A stretch of 24,338 bases of DNA from Proteobacteria bacterium UBA1858 (GCA_002338385.1 DDIE01000018.1:1-24338); one strand, 5' to 3'; shown: positions 1 through 8,634, numbered from the stretch's first letter. The notes: a model not told the origin generated them from the letters alone. A program made the numbers and translations.

Positions 1-456
1 AAAGGTGTGATCGATGCAACTGAGTGGGTTGGCCCCTATAATGATTTAGCATTTGGTCTCCACAAGGCAGCAAAATATTATTATTCACCCGGCTGGCATG
101 AGCCGGGTACAACGATGGAATGTTTTGTCAGTGAGGCCGCTTACAATTCACTGCCCGCTGATTTACAGAGTATTGTGCAGAATGCTGCCAGAGTGGCGAA
201 TCAGAATATGATGCAAGAGTTCACCACCAAGAATCATGATGCACTCGAAATCTTGATCAATCAGCATCAAGTCGAAATGCGCCAGTTCCCACAGCAGGTG
301 TTAGACAAATTTCGCACACTCTCACAGCAGGTCGTGGCTGACGTGGTTGGTAAGGATCCATTTGCACGCGAAGTTTATCAGTCATATCAACAATTTTTGG
401 CTAAATCCAAAGCTTGGTACGATATCTCTGAACGTGCTTATTTAAATGTAAGATAA
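1..456 (+). CDS. TRAP transporter substrate-binding protein, 3' part (partial)
   Basis: This is the C-terminal part of a periplasmic solute receptor of a tripartite ATP-independent periplasmic (TRAP) transporter, which captures an organic acid or similar anion and hands it to the DctQ/DctM membrane subunits. The reading frame is open from base 1, so the 5' end is outside the window; an in-frame GTG at 7 is not a true start. Visible family features are the GVIDATEWVGPYND stretch, which lines the ligand pocket in DctP-like receptors, and PGTTMECFVSEAAYNSLP after it, followed by a helical C-terminal half rich in Gln. About 150 residues are present, where full receptors are usually 330-370. The membrane subunits lie just downstream but on the opposite strand, so they are probable partners without sharing its transcript. 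The ligand cannot be named from this fragment. Confidence 0.85.
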   Translation, partial: KGVIDATEWVGPYNDLAFGLHKAAKYYYSPGWHEPGTTMECFVSEAAYNSLPADLQSIVQNAARVANQNMMQEFTTKNHDALEILINQHQVEMRQFPQQVLDKFRTLSQQVVADVVGKDPFAREVYQSYQQFLAKSKAWYDISERAYLNVR

Positions 457-627
457 ATATAAATAACTGATTTGATTAAATTATTACGTTTTCGCCTAGC
501 GCCAAGCTGCTAAATTTAACAAAAGAATTTTTTTTGAGTGGCTGATATACTCGCCAAAAAATACACAATATAAATATAAGGCGCTTACCCCGAGCGCTTA
601 AAACTCGAATGTTTCAGAGGAGGAAGT

Positions 628-870
628 ATGGAAGGTGGTTTATACGAAAAATGGAAAATGATGTGGGATGCAAAAGAGTGGAGCACGCAGGGGTTCTTCT
701 TGGTGAATGCATTCGTTGCCCTAGTCATAATGTCTCAGGCCGTCAAAACCAATACTGATGGTAGTACCCTGACCAAGCGCGGCATTACATTTGGTATTGG
801 TGCGCTGTATATGATCGTCGTGATCACAGGCTATTTACAACTCGTTCCAACGGTATCGCCATACCAGTAA
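628..870 (+). CDS. small two-helix membrane protein, unknown function
   Basis: This 80-residue protein is not recognised. It has a charged N-terminus (about residues 1-20, rich in Lys, Trp and Met), a first hydrophobic helix at about 22-40, a short polar turn with Lys and Arg at about 41-51, and a second hydrophobic helix at about 52-74. It should therefore be an integral inner-membrane protein with both ends on the same side. A very strong ribosome binding site, GAGGAGG, lies at 617-623 before the ATG, and a possible -10 element TATACT is at 546-551, so it is probably expressed. It sits between the TRAP receptor gene and the convergent dctM gene; the two stop codons abut (868-870 and 871-873). 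A role with the TRAP transporter is only inferred from position. Confidence 0.7.
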   Translation: MEGGLYEKWKMMWDAKEWSTQGFFLVNAFVALVIMSQAVKTNTDGSTLTKRGITFGIGALYMIVVITGYLQLVPTVSPYQ

Positions 871-2241
871 TCAGTGATTCAGCAGCGCAGGTAGCCAGGT
901 GGTCAAGCCGGACCACTTAGCTACCACGGCCAGCACCGCCAGCTGAATGCCAATAAATGGAATCACACCACGGTAAATGTGTTGTGTGCTAATGCTTGCG
1001 GGGGCAACACCACGCAAATAAAACAAAGCAAAGCCAAATGGCGGTGTCAGGAATGATGTCTGTAAATTCAAGGCGATCATGATACCCAGCCAGATCGGAT
1101 CGACGCCCATGGCTAATAATATTGGTCCTACAATGGGCACGACCACAAAAGTAATTTCGATAAAGTCCAAGACAAATCCGAGCAAGAACATCACTAGCAT
1201 GACTACCGCTAGGGCAGTGAAAATACCGCCAGGCAATTGAGTAAGAAAGTTATGCACGGCCTCGTCACCACCATAGGCTCTGAACACCAGAGAGAAAACA
1301 GAAGCACCTATGAATATGGCAAATACCATGCAGGTCACATGTGTGGTTCGCCGCACGATGTAACTCAAACAATCGAAGTCCAATTGCTTATTTAATGCAG
1401 CTAGGATTAATGCACCTATGGCACCTACTGAAGACGCTTCAGTGGGTGTGGCTAGACCTGCGATGATAGAACCCAGCACGGCAAAGATGAGTGTAATCGG
1501 TGGCAACAGAGCCGATAGGGCTCGTCGCCAGAGATGGCTTGTGTGTACCTCATGATTGATTGCAGGCAAGGTATTTGGACGCACTACCGAAATAAAAAAT
1601 ACGTACGCTAGGTAAGACAAGATCAATAGTAGCCCGGGAATAATTGCGCCAGCAAATAAGTCGCTGACAGAAATAGTCTGTGGCGAAAAGATACCTTGGT
1701 CTAACTGTGCCTGTTGATAGGCTGTTGAGATCACATCGCCGAGCAACACTAATATAATCGAAGGCGGAATGATCTGTCCCAGGGTGCCGGAGGCACAGAT
1801 AATTCCGCTGGCCAAGGCCGGGTCATAATTTTTTTTCAACATCGTGGGTAGCGATAACAAGCCCATCGTCACGACGGTTGCACCCACAATGCCGGTGCTC
1901 GCAGCGAGTAGCATGCCGACGATTATCACCGAATAGGCCAAGCCGCCGCGCAACGCGCCAAATAGCTCGGACATGGTCTCCAGAAGTTGTTCTGCCACTT
2001 TGGAACGCTCTAGCGTGACACCCATAAAAATAAATAACGGCACCGCAATCAGCGTCTCGTTGGTCATGATGCCATACATGCGGCTGGGCAGTGCGTGCAT
2101 CAGAGTGCTGTCAAAAGCGCTGATAAAACTACCGATGAAGGCAAATAATAGCGACACACCTGCTAGGGTGAAGGCTACTGGATAGCCAGTCATCAGCACT
2201 AGGATGACAACCAAAAACATAACTAAAGCAATAATGCTCAT
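871..2241 (-). CDS. dctM: TRAP transporter large permease subunit (DctM)
   Basis: This is the large membrane subunit of a TRAP transporter, which forms the translocation path and couples substrate uptake to the sodium or proton gradient. The 456-residue protein is hydrophobic throughout, as expected for about 12 helices of the DctM family. It starts MSIIALVMFLVVILVLMTGYPVAF, and shows family signatures such as IFIFMGVTLERS-like, GIICASGTLGQIIPPSIILVLLGD at about 145-170, and LQTSFLTPPFGFALFYLRG near the C-terminus. Its ATG overlaps the stop of dctQ by four bases (ATGA, 2238-2241), so translation is coupled. The usual receptor gene is not in this operon; the closest receptor gene converges on it from the other strand. 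Length and motifs look intact. Confidence 0.93.
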   Translation of the reverse strand: MSIIALVMFLVVILVLMTGYPVAFTLAGVSLLFAFIGSFISAFDSTLMHALPSRMYGIMTNETLIAVPLFIFMGVTLERSKVAEQLLETMSELFGALRGGLAYSVIIVGMLLAASTGIVGATVVTMGLLSLPTMLKKNYDPALASGIICASGTLGQIIPPSIILVLLGDVISTAYQQAQLDQGIFSPQTISVSDLFAGAIIPGLLLILSYLAYVFFISVVRPNTLPAINHEVHTSHLWRRALSALLPPITLIFAVLGSIIAGLATPTEASSVGAIGALILAALNKQLDFDCLSYIVRRTTHVTCMVFAIFIGASVFSLVFRAYGGDEAVHNFLTQLPGGIFTALAVVMLVMFLLGFVLDFIEITFVVVPIVGPILLAMGVDPIWLGIMIALNLQTSFLTPPFGFALFYLRGVAPASISTQHIYRGVIPFIGIQLAVLAVVAKWSGLTTWLPALLNH

Positions 2242-2750
2242 GACTTGCTGTGCTCAGATCGGAGACAATCGTAACTGACTAGCATGCCAGCCACACCTTG
2301 CAGGGCGAGCAAAACTGGCATTACAGGGATGAGTGTCTTAAGGATAAAGACTAAGGGTAATCCCCCCGCTTCTGAAGACTTCTCCAGAAGTCGCCATGCA
2401 TTTTCGGTGTATTGCCAGCTGCCATAGCTTAAATAAAAACAGAATGGTAGGAGTAAAAATAAGGTGCCCAAGATATCTACCCAGGCTTTTGTTATGGCTG
2501 AGTAATGCACATAAAAGACGTCCACACGTACATGCGCGTCATGCTTATAGGTATAGGCAATGGCGAGCATAAATACAAAAGCATGTAAGTAGATGACACT
2601 CTCTTGTAAGGCGATCAAGCCAAAGTCGAAGCCATAGCGCATAACGACATTTAAGAAGGTCATGCTGACCATGACTAGGAGCAACCATGCAATCGATTTG
2701 CCGATCAACTCATTGGTTTGGTTGATGAGCTTGGCTAACTTAGACAGCAT
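2238..2750 (-). CDS. dctQ: TRAP transporter small permease subunit (DctQ)
   Basis: This is the small membrane subunit of the TRAP transporter, which pairs with DctM in the inner membrane. The 170-residue protein has four hydrophobic helices (about residues 16-35, 47-65, 87-110 and 130-155). It carries the family-typical NVVMRYGFDFGLIALQESVIYLHAFVFMLAIAYTYKHDAHVRVDVFY region, seen at about 35-80: the R-Y-x(6)-A-x-Q-E block and the H-V-R-V-D block are the DctQ hallmarks. It begins 14 bases after the stop of the LOG-family gene and overlaps dctM by four bases, giving one operon of three genes. No clear ribosome binding site precedes the ATG, which suggests coupling to the upstream gene. Confidence 0.9.
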   Translation of the reverse strand: MLSKLAKLINQTNELIGKSIAWLLLVMVSMTFLNVVMRYGFDFGLIALQESVIYLHAFVFMLAIAYTYKHDAHVRVDVFYVHYSAITKAWVDILGTLFLLLPFCFYLSYGSWQYTENAWRLLEKSSEAGGLPLVFILKTLIPVMPVLLALQGVAGMLVSYDCLRSEHSKS

Positions 2751-2764
2751 TGATTAATCGTATC

Positions 2765-3490
2765 TTAGAGTTCTAGTAGTTTTCTTTGCTCTTCACTGGA
2801 AGGCTCAAAGGATCGGTCTTCATAATAATCGAATATTGCAGTGACCACGTCCGCAGGTTGATCGATGACTTGAATCAAATCCAGATCAGATTCTGAGATA
2901 GTACCAGACGCCAACAGTGAATCTTTAAACCACGCCAGTAGCCCCTGCCAGAAATCAGACTGCACCAGGATGATCGGGATTTTGCGCGATTTACCGGTTT
3001 GTATCAGAGTCAGGATCTCAGCCAGCTCATCCAGAGTGCCAAAACCGCCCGGTAAAACGACATAGGCAGAGGCATATTTTACGAACATTACTTTACGCGA
3101 GAAAAAATGTCGGAAATTGAGAGAAATATTTTGGTAAGCATTGCCTGCTTTTTCATTGGGCAAATAAATATTCAAACCGATGCTAGGAGATTTACCTTCA
3201 TAAGCGCCTTTATTGGCCGCTTCCATAATGCCAGGGCCACCGCCGCTGACAATGCTGAAACCTGCATCCGACAGGCTACGCGCGATGTCTTGCGTCAGTT
3301 GATAGTAAGGATGATCTCTGCCAATGCGGGCAGAGCCGAAAATACTCACTGAGGGCGCGATATGAGATAAGCGCTCAAAACCCTCTACAAATTCAGCGAT
3401 TATCTGAAAAATCTTCCAGCTTTCACGTGATAAGTTAGCCAATGGAGTAGTTTCTTCGAAGCTGTTTTTAGATGGTTTAGTATCATTCAT
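2765..3490 (-). CDS. LOG-family protein (TIGR00730-type nucleotide phosphoribohydrolase)
   Basis: This 241-residue Rossmann-fold protein belongs to the LOG family, often misannotated as lysine decarboxylase. Family members split purine nucleoside 5'-monophosphates into base and ribose 5-phosphate; in plants and some bacteria this releases cytokinin. Visible motifs are FGSAR at about 51-55, SGGGPGIMEAANKG at 82-95 for phosphate binding, the SRK block at 131-133, and the hallmark PGGFGTLDE at 147-155 that holds the catalytic glutamate. The N-terminal 40-residue helical extension fits the longer bacterial subgroup. The ATG has a good AGGGGA ribosome binding site. It is the first gene of an operon with dctQ and dctM, which is not an obvious functional pairing. 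It diverges from polA across about 96 bp. The substrate is not determined. Confidence 0.88.
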   Translation of the reverse strand: MNDTKPSKNSFEETTPLANLSRESWKIFQIIAEFVEGFERLSHIAPSVSIFGSARIGRDHPYYQLTQDIARSLSDAGFSIVSGGGPGIMEAANKGAYEGKSPSIGLNIYLPNEKAGNAYQNISLNFRHFFSRKVMFVKYASAYVVLPGGFGTLDELAEILTLIQTGKSRKIPIILVQSDFWQGLLAWFKDSLLASGTISESDLDLIQVIDQPADVVTAIFDYYEDRSFEPSSEEQRKLLEL

Positions 3491-3586
3491 AGCGGATTTC
3501 CCCTTGCGGCAGTTTACATGATAAGTTGCTGTTATGACGCCAACAGTGTGTCATGTCTCTCAATTTACACAATGGTATGTCAACCC

Positions 3587-6280
3587 ATGTCGGAAAAACC
3601 CTTATTAGTGCTGATTGATGGTTCATCTTATTTGTATCGAGCATTTCATGCTATGCCGCCTCTCACTAATAGCAGGGGTCAGCCGACCGGTGCTACCTAT
3701 GGCGTGTTACGCATGGTGCGTAAACTGATTGATGAAGAACAGCCACAACGGATTGGTGTAATTTTTGATGCCAAAGGTAAAACCTTCCGCCATGATATCT
3801 ATCCGCAATATAAGGCGCAGCGACCACCAATGCCAGACGATCTGCGGGTTCAGATCGAGCCGCTACACACCCTTATCAAAGCACTGGGTATTCCTCTCCA
3901 AGCTGTGCAAGGTATCGAGGCAGACGATGTCATAGGCACCCTCGCCAGGCGTGCATCCGCACAGGGTTATCGTGTATTAATCTCAACTGGGGATAAAGAC
4001 ATGGCGCAGCTGGTGTCTGGCGATATCAGCCTGATCAATACCATGAACGATGTCCGTATGGATGCACAAGGTGTGGTTGACAAGTTTGGGGTAGAACCTG
4101 ATCAGATTATTGATTATCTAGCCCTGATGGGTGACAAAGTCGATAACATCCCAGGTGTGCCCAGCGTCGGGCCTAAAACCGCAGTGAAGTGGCTCCAGCA
4201 ATATCAAACCATGCAGGGCGTTATTGAGCATGCTGCTGAAGTGAAAGGTAAGATTGGCGACAAACTGAGAGGCGCGCTGGCAGGCCTGCCAATGTCATAT
4301 CAGTTAGCGACAATAAAATGTGATTGTGATCTGGGCTTTGCTATTGATGATTTGCAGATTGGCACGAGTGATGTCGACACCCTGAGCCAACTCTACAGTG
4401 AGCTAGAATTTAATAGTTGGTTAGAGGATTTACCGACCTTCAGTAGCCAACCTCAAGTAGAAACAATAGCCACCCGAGACTACCAGCTTATTCTGACACA
4501 GCCACAGCTGGATGAGTGGATTGAGAAAATTACACAGGCAGATATTTTTGCTTTTGATACTGAGACAGACAACCTTGATTACATGCAGGCAAACTTAGTG
4601 GGCATGTCCTTTTCGGTGACACCAGGTGAAGCGGCTTATCTGCCCCTGACACACGATTATCCGGGAGCTCCCGATCAGCTCAGCCTAGAGTATGTGTTAG
4701 CTAAACTGACACCCATTCTGGCAAGCACTCAATACCTAAAGGTCGGTCATAATCTGAAATATGATATGTCAGTGTTGGCGCGGCACGATATTGAGTTGGC
4801 TGGGATTGCCCACGACACCATGCTGCTGTCGTATATATTGGATTCAACCGCGAGCCGCCATGATCTGGATACACTATGTACCTTACATTTGAAGCATAAG
4901 AATATTAAATTTGAGGACGTCGCCGGTAAGGGCGTTAAGCAGATCACCTTCAACCAGGTTGATTTGGCGATAGCGCTGGATTACGCCGCTGAGGATGCAG
5001 ATATGTGTCTGCAGTTATACCAGCTTCTGCAACCGCGACTGGAAAAAAACAAACAACAATATGCACTCTATCAAAATATAGAAATTCCGCTGCTATCCAT
5101 ACTGTCGCGACTAGAGCGCAACGGAGTCATGATTGATGAGCAGCAGTTAGCCAAGCAAAGTGCAGAACTGGCTATCAAAATAGCGCATTTACAAAGTCAG
5201 GCATTTGCGACTATTGGGCAGGAATTTAATCTCGATTCTCCCAAACAGTTGCAGCAGATATTATTTGAGCAACTTAAGCTACCAGTCATCAGAAAGACTC
5301 CCAAAGGCCAACCCTCGACAGCTGAGGATGTATTGCACGAACTGGCACACGACTATCCTTTGCCGCAATTGATACTTAACTATCGCTCACTGAAAAAATT
5401 ACAGACGACCTACGTAAATAAACTGCCGAAACAAATTTGTGCGCACACTGGACGCGTCCATACGTCTTATCATCAGGCTGTTGCCTCCACAGGACGTCTA
5501 TCGTCGACAGATCCAAATTTGCAAAATATACCCGTGCGCACAGAAGAGGGGCGGCGCATTCGCCAAGCCTTTGTGGCCTCTGAGGACAAGATCATATTGG
5601 CGGCAGATTATTCACAGATAGAACTAAGAATTATGGCGCATTTGTCCGATGATAGACGCTTGATTAATGCTTTTGAGCAGGGTGAGGATGTGCATAGTGC
5701 CACAGCAGCGGAGGTGTTTAACGTCAACATAGATCAGATTGATAAAGATCAGCGGCGGGCAGCAAAAGCTATTAACTTCGGCTTAATCTATGGTATGTCA
5801 GCGTTCGGTCTGGGCAAACAGTTAGGGATTAATCGGCAGCAAGCACAGTCCTATGTGGAACTCTATTTTGAGCGCTATCCCGGGGTCAAAATCTACATGG
5901 ACCAGACGCGTGAACTTGCCCATGAGCAGGGTTATGTCGAGACATTATTTGGCCGGCGCCTGTATTTACCAGAAATAAATTCACGTAATGCTCAACGCAG
6001 ACAATATGCTGAGCGCACGGCAATTAATGCCCCCATGCAAGGCAGCGCGGCAGATATAATTAAGCTAGCGATGAAAAATATTGACACCTGGCTGAGTGAT
6101 TCTGACGCTAGCACGATGATGATTATGCAGGTGCATGATGAACTGGTATTTGAATGCAGCCAAGCTAGAGTCGAACAGGATAAACAGCACATTATCAAAC
6201 TCATGATGGCGGCCGCAGACCTTAGAGTGCCTCTGGAAGTAGATGCCAACGTTGGCGCTGATTGGGACCAGGCACATTAG
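3587..6280 (+). CDS. polA: DNA polymerase I
   Basis: DNA polymerase I fills gaps in excision repair and removes Okazaki-fragment RNA primers. The protein is 897 residues from the ATG at 3587, giving MSEKPLLVLIDGSSYLYRAF, which matches the normal N-terminus; an in-frame upstream ATG at 3518 would add 23 residues that look non-native. Domain order: 5'-nuclease at about 1-290, with EADDVIGTLA and STGDKDMAQL; 3'-5' exonuclease at about 300-490; polymerase to the end. The proofreading site is intact: D324 and E326 in FDTETD, NLKYDMSVL, and YAAEDADMCL. Polymerase motif A (AADYSQIELR, D674), motif B (RRAAKAINFGLIYG) and motif C (VHDE, D851) are all present. No strong ribosome binding site is seen. 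As in Pseudomonas and Escherichia, engB follows on the opposite strand. Confidence 0.97.
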   Translation: MSEKPLLVLIDGSSYLYRAFHAMPPLTNSRGQPTGATYGVLRMVRKLIDEEQPQRIGVIFDAKGKTFRHDIYPQYKAQRPPMPDDLRVQIEPLHTLIKALGIPLQAVQGIEADDVIGTLARRASAQGYRVLISTGDKDMAQLVSGDISLINTMNDVRMDAQGVVDKFGVEPDQIIDYLALMGDKVDNIPGVPSVGPKTAVKWLQQYQTMQGVIEHAAEVKGKIGDKLRGALAGLPMSYQLATIKCDCDLGFAIDDLQIGTSDVDTLSQLYSELEFNSWLEDLPTFSSQPQVETIATRDYQLILTQPQLDEWIEKITQADIFAFDTETDNLDYMQANLVGMSFSVTPGEAAYLPLTHDYPGAPDQLSLEYVLAKLTPILASTQYLKVGHNLKYDMSVLARHDIELAGIAHDTMLLSYILDSTASRHDLDTLCTLHLKHKNIKFEDVAGKGVKQITFNQVDLAIALDYAAEDADMCLQLYQLLQPRLEKNKQQYALYQNIEIPLLSILSRLERNGVMIDEQQLAKQSAELAIKIAHLQSQAFATIGQEFNLDSPKQLQQILFEQLKLPVIRKTPKGQPSTAEDVLHELAHDYPLPQLILNYRSLKKLQTTYVNKLPKQICAHTGRVHTSYHQAVASTGRLSSTDPNLQNIPVRTEEGRRIRQAFVASEDKIILAADYSQIELRIMAHLSDDRRLINAFEQGEDVHSATAAEVFNVNIDQIDKDQRRAAKAINFGLIYGMSAFGLGKQLGINRQQAQSYVELYFERYPGVKIYMDQTRELAHEQGYVETLFGRRLYLPEINSRNAQRRQYAERTAINAPMQGSAADIIKLAMKNIDTWLSDSDASTMMIMQVHDELVFECSQARVEQDKQHIIKLMMAAADLRVPLEVDANVGADWDQAH

Positions 6281-6511
6281 TCTCGAGCCCAAGGTAGTCC
6301 TGCTAGCAGTATGCTGAGTTGAACTAATCTGCTCAGCCCCAGTCCTATTGATGGTGCATTGATTGAGCAGCTTTGCTAGTGATCATGCCCTCATTGAAAA
6401 TCCTCCTTGATGCGTGTGGTCAGGCGCCGAGTGTGCCTGACCAGTTGCTTGGCAGCCAGATACGCTCCGACCGTCACTGGCAGCATGAGCCCCTGAATCT
6501 GAACAGCTCAA
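6281..6511. other. polA-engB gap with a perfect 9-bp hairpin
   Basis: This 231-base stretch lies between the 3' ends of polA and engB. I see no gene in it. It holds a 10-base palindrome, CTGCTAGCAG, at 6300-6309, an imperfect GCTGAG/CTCAGC pair near 6315-6338, and a perfect 9-bp inverted repeat, TGGTCAGGC (6417-6425) and GCCTGACCA (6435-6443), with a 9-base loop. None is followed by a T-run on either strand, so these are at best weak or factor-dependent terminators. In Escherichia this slot encodes Spot 42 RNA and in Pseudomonas the ErsA RNA; nothing resembling Spot 42 is recognisable here. Confidence 0.5.
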
Positions 6512-7114
6512 TCAAGTCGCGCCTAGCCAACTGGATAATTTCTTATAGCATTCTGCACTGCCAGATCCATTGCTGGCAGAGAATAACTGTACACTGACGT
6601 TGGTCGTTGCTGCCAGATTCTTTTGCGTGAGATGCAGCTGCTGCATTGCCTGATTGCGGCTAAGTTTGTCTGCTTTATTGAGCAGGATATGAACCTCAGA
6701 TTGATGATGCAGACACCAATCAATCATGTTTTGATCGGCAGCTTGCAGCGGGTGGCGAATATCCATCACGATGACAGTGCCGCGTAACGCCTTGCGGTAA
6801 CTGAAATAATACTCTAATAGTTCAATCCATTGACGTTGCTTTGCCTGACTGGCTTTGGCATAACCATAGCCGGGTAAATCGACCAGCATGGCGTCTGCGC
6901 TGAGAGTGAAAAAGTTGATCAATTGAGTGCGCCCAGGCGTTTTCGAGGCGCGTGCCAGTTGTTTCTGGCCGCAAAGCTTGTTGATTGTACTGGATTTGCC
7001 AGCATTAGAGCGCCCTGCAAAGGCAATTTCGATGCCCTCATCAACAGGTAAGGAGGTGCTGGTGGCTGCACTGGTGGCAAAGGCTGCCTTGGCAAAAGCC
7101 TGTTTTATATCCAT
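6512..7114 (-). CDS. engB: ribosome biogenesis GTP-binding protein EngB (YsxC/YihA)
   Basis: EngB is an essential small GTPase needed for assembly of the large ribosomal subunit. The 200-residue protein has all G motifs: G1 GRSNAGKSS at about 34-42, the G2 region with TPGRTQLINFF, G3 DLPGYGYAKAS at about 78-88, and G4 NKADKLSRN at about 147-155. Length agrees with the family (about 195-215). The ATG gives MDIKQAFAKAAFATSA, which fits the usual N-terminal length, although only a poor ribosome binding site precedes it. It runs convergent to polA and divergent from the cytochrome c4 gene, the same arrangement as in Pseudomonas. Confidence 0.95.
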   Translation of the reverse strand: MDIKQAFAKAAFATSAATSTSLPVDEGIEIAFAGRSNAGKSSTINKLCGQKQLARASKTPGRTQLINFFTLSADAMLVDLPGYGYAKASQAKQRQWIELLEYYFSYRKALRGTVIVMDIRHPLQAADQNMIDWCLHHQSEVHILLNKADKLSRNQAMQQLHLTQKNLAATTNVSVQLFSASNGSGSAECYKKLSSWLGAT

Positions 7115-7229
7115 TTTTTCAATTTTACCTGCTATTTTGTGTGGCTTCTTAAGCGGATCAGGAAACCACTATCACCTTAGTCAATATATGTTCGCAAACA
7201 CCCATATCTGAATGGGTAGATAGCCAATG

Positions 7230-7258
7230 TTACTGCGACAGAGAAACACTTTTATGAT
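7230..7258 (+). promoter_or_regulatory. candidate sigma-70 promoter for cytochrome c4
   Basis: A good -10 element TATGAT at 7253-7258 sits 17 bases after a weak -35 candidate TTACTG at 7230-7235. Transcription would start near 7265, leaving a leader of about 65 bases. A perfect ACCCAT/ATGGGT inverted repeat with a 6-base loop lies just upstream at 7200-7217 and could be an operator or the end of a leader on the engB side. This is a motif match only. Confidence 0.35.
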
Positions 7259-7329
7259 ATAAATTCGCCCTCACATCCAGCCGCGCCATCGGCTGGTATT
7301 TTAATAGATTATGTACTTGGGAAGGTCAA

Positions 7330-7935
7330 ATGAAAATTTCTATCCGAATATTATTACTTTGCTGTGTTTTTGTGGGTCAAACAGTATTTGCCGGAGGCGA
7401 TATCGAAGCTGGCAAGAGTAAGTCAGCCGCGTGTGCAGCATGCCACGGTGCGGATGGAAATAGTATCAACCCAGCCTGGCCGAAGCTGGCTGGACAGGGC
7501 GCTCCCTATCTTTATTCACAGCTGGCTATGTTTAAAGATGGCACCCGCCAAAATGCACTCATGAATGGCCAAGCGGCAGCATTAAGTGAGCAAGACATGC
7601 ATGATATAGCCGCATATTACGCTAGCCTGACCGGCTCCCCTTCTGCCGCAAACGCTGACCTGGTTGCCCAAGGTGAAGCCATTTACCGAGGTGGCATTGC
7701 TAAGAAAGAAGTTGCAGCATGTATGGCTTGCCATTCACCCTCTGGGGCCGGTAATCCAGCAGCAATGTTTCCAAAGTTAAGCGGCCAACATGCCGCCTAC
7801 ACAGCAGCTCAACTAAAAGCTTATCGAGACATGGAAAGAAATTATCCGGAAGCGCAAATCATGGTTAAAGTCGCTGAACGCCTGACTGACGATGAAATAA
7901 ATGCAGTTGCAGAATATATCGCTGGCTTGCACTAA
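7330..7935 (+). CDS. cc4: cytochrome c4 (dihaem)
   Basis: This periplasmic dihaem cytochrome c carries electrons from the bc1 complex to terminal oxidases. The 201-residue precursor has a signal peptide (about residues 1-21, ending VFAGG). Two similar class I cytochrome domains follow. The first haem site is CAACH at 35-39, followed by PAWPKLAGQG; the second is CMACH at 131-135, followed by MFPKLSGQH. The paired domains, the P-K-L-x-G-Q repeats and the length of about 200 residues are typical of cytochrome c4. The ATG follows a GGGAAGG ribosome binding site. It is divergent from engB and followed by dsbA, a conserved order in Pseudomonas-like gammaproteobacteria; DsbA-type oxidation is also linked to the haem-binding cysteines. 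Confidence 0.95.
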   Translation: MKISIRILLLCCVFVGQTVFAGGDIEAGKSKSAACAACHGADGNSINPAWPKLAGQGAPYLYSQLAMFKDGTRQNALMNGQAAALSEQDMHDIAAYYASLTGSPSAANADLVAQGEAIYRGGIAKKEVAACMACHSPSGAGNPAAMFPKLSGQHAAYTAAQLKAYRDMERNYPEAQIMVKVAERLTDDEINAVAEYIAGLH

Positions 7936-8019
7936 CACACCATAGCAAGTGACACAGCTGAACTTTTCTGTGGTGATCATTTCTAACTCATTCTTACCCA
8001 ATATGTTCAGGAAATATAT

Positions 8020-8634
8020 ATGAAAACGATGCTCGCGAGTGTTCTTGTCCTGTTGCTCTCAGCTACCAGTCACGCACAACAATATATCGAAGGCAAACAC
8101 TACGTCCGCATCGACCCTGTTGTAGCGCCAGCTACCGAGGCAGATGCTGAGCATGAGGTCGTGGAGCTGTTTTGGTATGGCTGTCCGCACTGTTTTGAGT
8201 TTGAACCACACATTGAAATGTGGCACGAAGAAAAACCAGAAAACGTCAATTTAGTCCGCATTCCGGCAATCTTTAATGCGCGCTGGGAGCAGCACGCACG
8301 TGCTTTTTATGCTTTGGAATTAATGGGACAGTTAGAACAGGGCCACGCGCTGTTGTTCGATGGTATGCATGAACAAGGGCGTGGACTCGCGAATGTTGAT
8401 GCCATGGCAAGATTTTTAGCTGCTCATGGGATAGACGAAACTCAGTTTCGCGATAATTTCAAATCGTTTGCTGTCGAGGCGAAAATCAATCGCGCTAAAG
8501 AATTGATACGTAAATACCAGATCCGAGGTGTTCCAGCTGTTATTGTCGACGGACAGTATAAGTTGACTGGCTCAACAGCAGGTGGTTACGTGCAAATGAT
8601 CGAGATCATAGAACAGTTAACCGAGCATAAATAA
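8020..8634 (+). CDS. dsbA: thiol:disulfide interchange protein DsbA
   Basis: DsbA is the periplasmic oxidant that introduces disulfide bonds into exported proteins and is re-oxidised by DsbB. The 204-residue precursor has a signal peptide (about 1-19, ending SHAQQ). The catalytic CPHC motif is at residues 55-58 in FWYGCPHCFEFEP, exactly the DsbA form, and the cis-proline loop RGVPAVIVDG is at about 169-178 (P172). An alpha-helical insertion lies between them, as expected for the DsbA fold. Length is normal. It follows cytochrome c4 by 84 bases; no terminator is visible between them, so co-transcription is possible. No cysteines beyond the active pair are present in the mature part. Confidence 0.96.
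   Translation: MKTMLASVLVLLLSATSHAQQYIEGKHYVRIDPVVAPATEADAEHEVVELFWYGCPHCFEFEPHIEMWHEEKPENVNLVRIPAIFNARWEQHARAFYALELMGQLEQGHALLFDGMHEQGRGLANVDAMARFLAAHGIDETQFRDNFKSFAVEAKINRAKELIRKYQIRGVPAVIVDGQYKLTGSTAGGYVQMIEIIEQLTEHK

Noticed and set aside
3518..3586. N-terminal extension of polA
   Set aside because: The first 23 codons do not fit the conserved PolA start, which begins at the ATG at 3587.
6373..6597. 74-codon plus-strand open frame between polA and engB
   Set aside because: It overlaps the end of engB, has no good ribosome binding site, and its product looks like random sequence.
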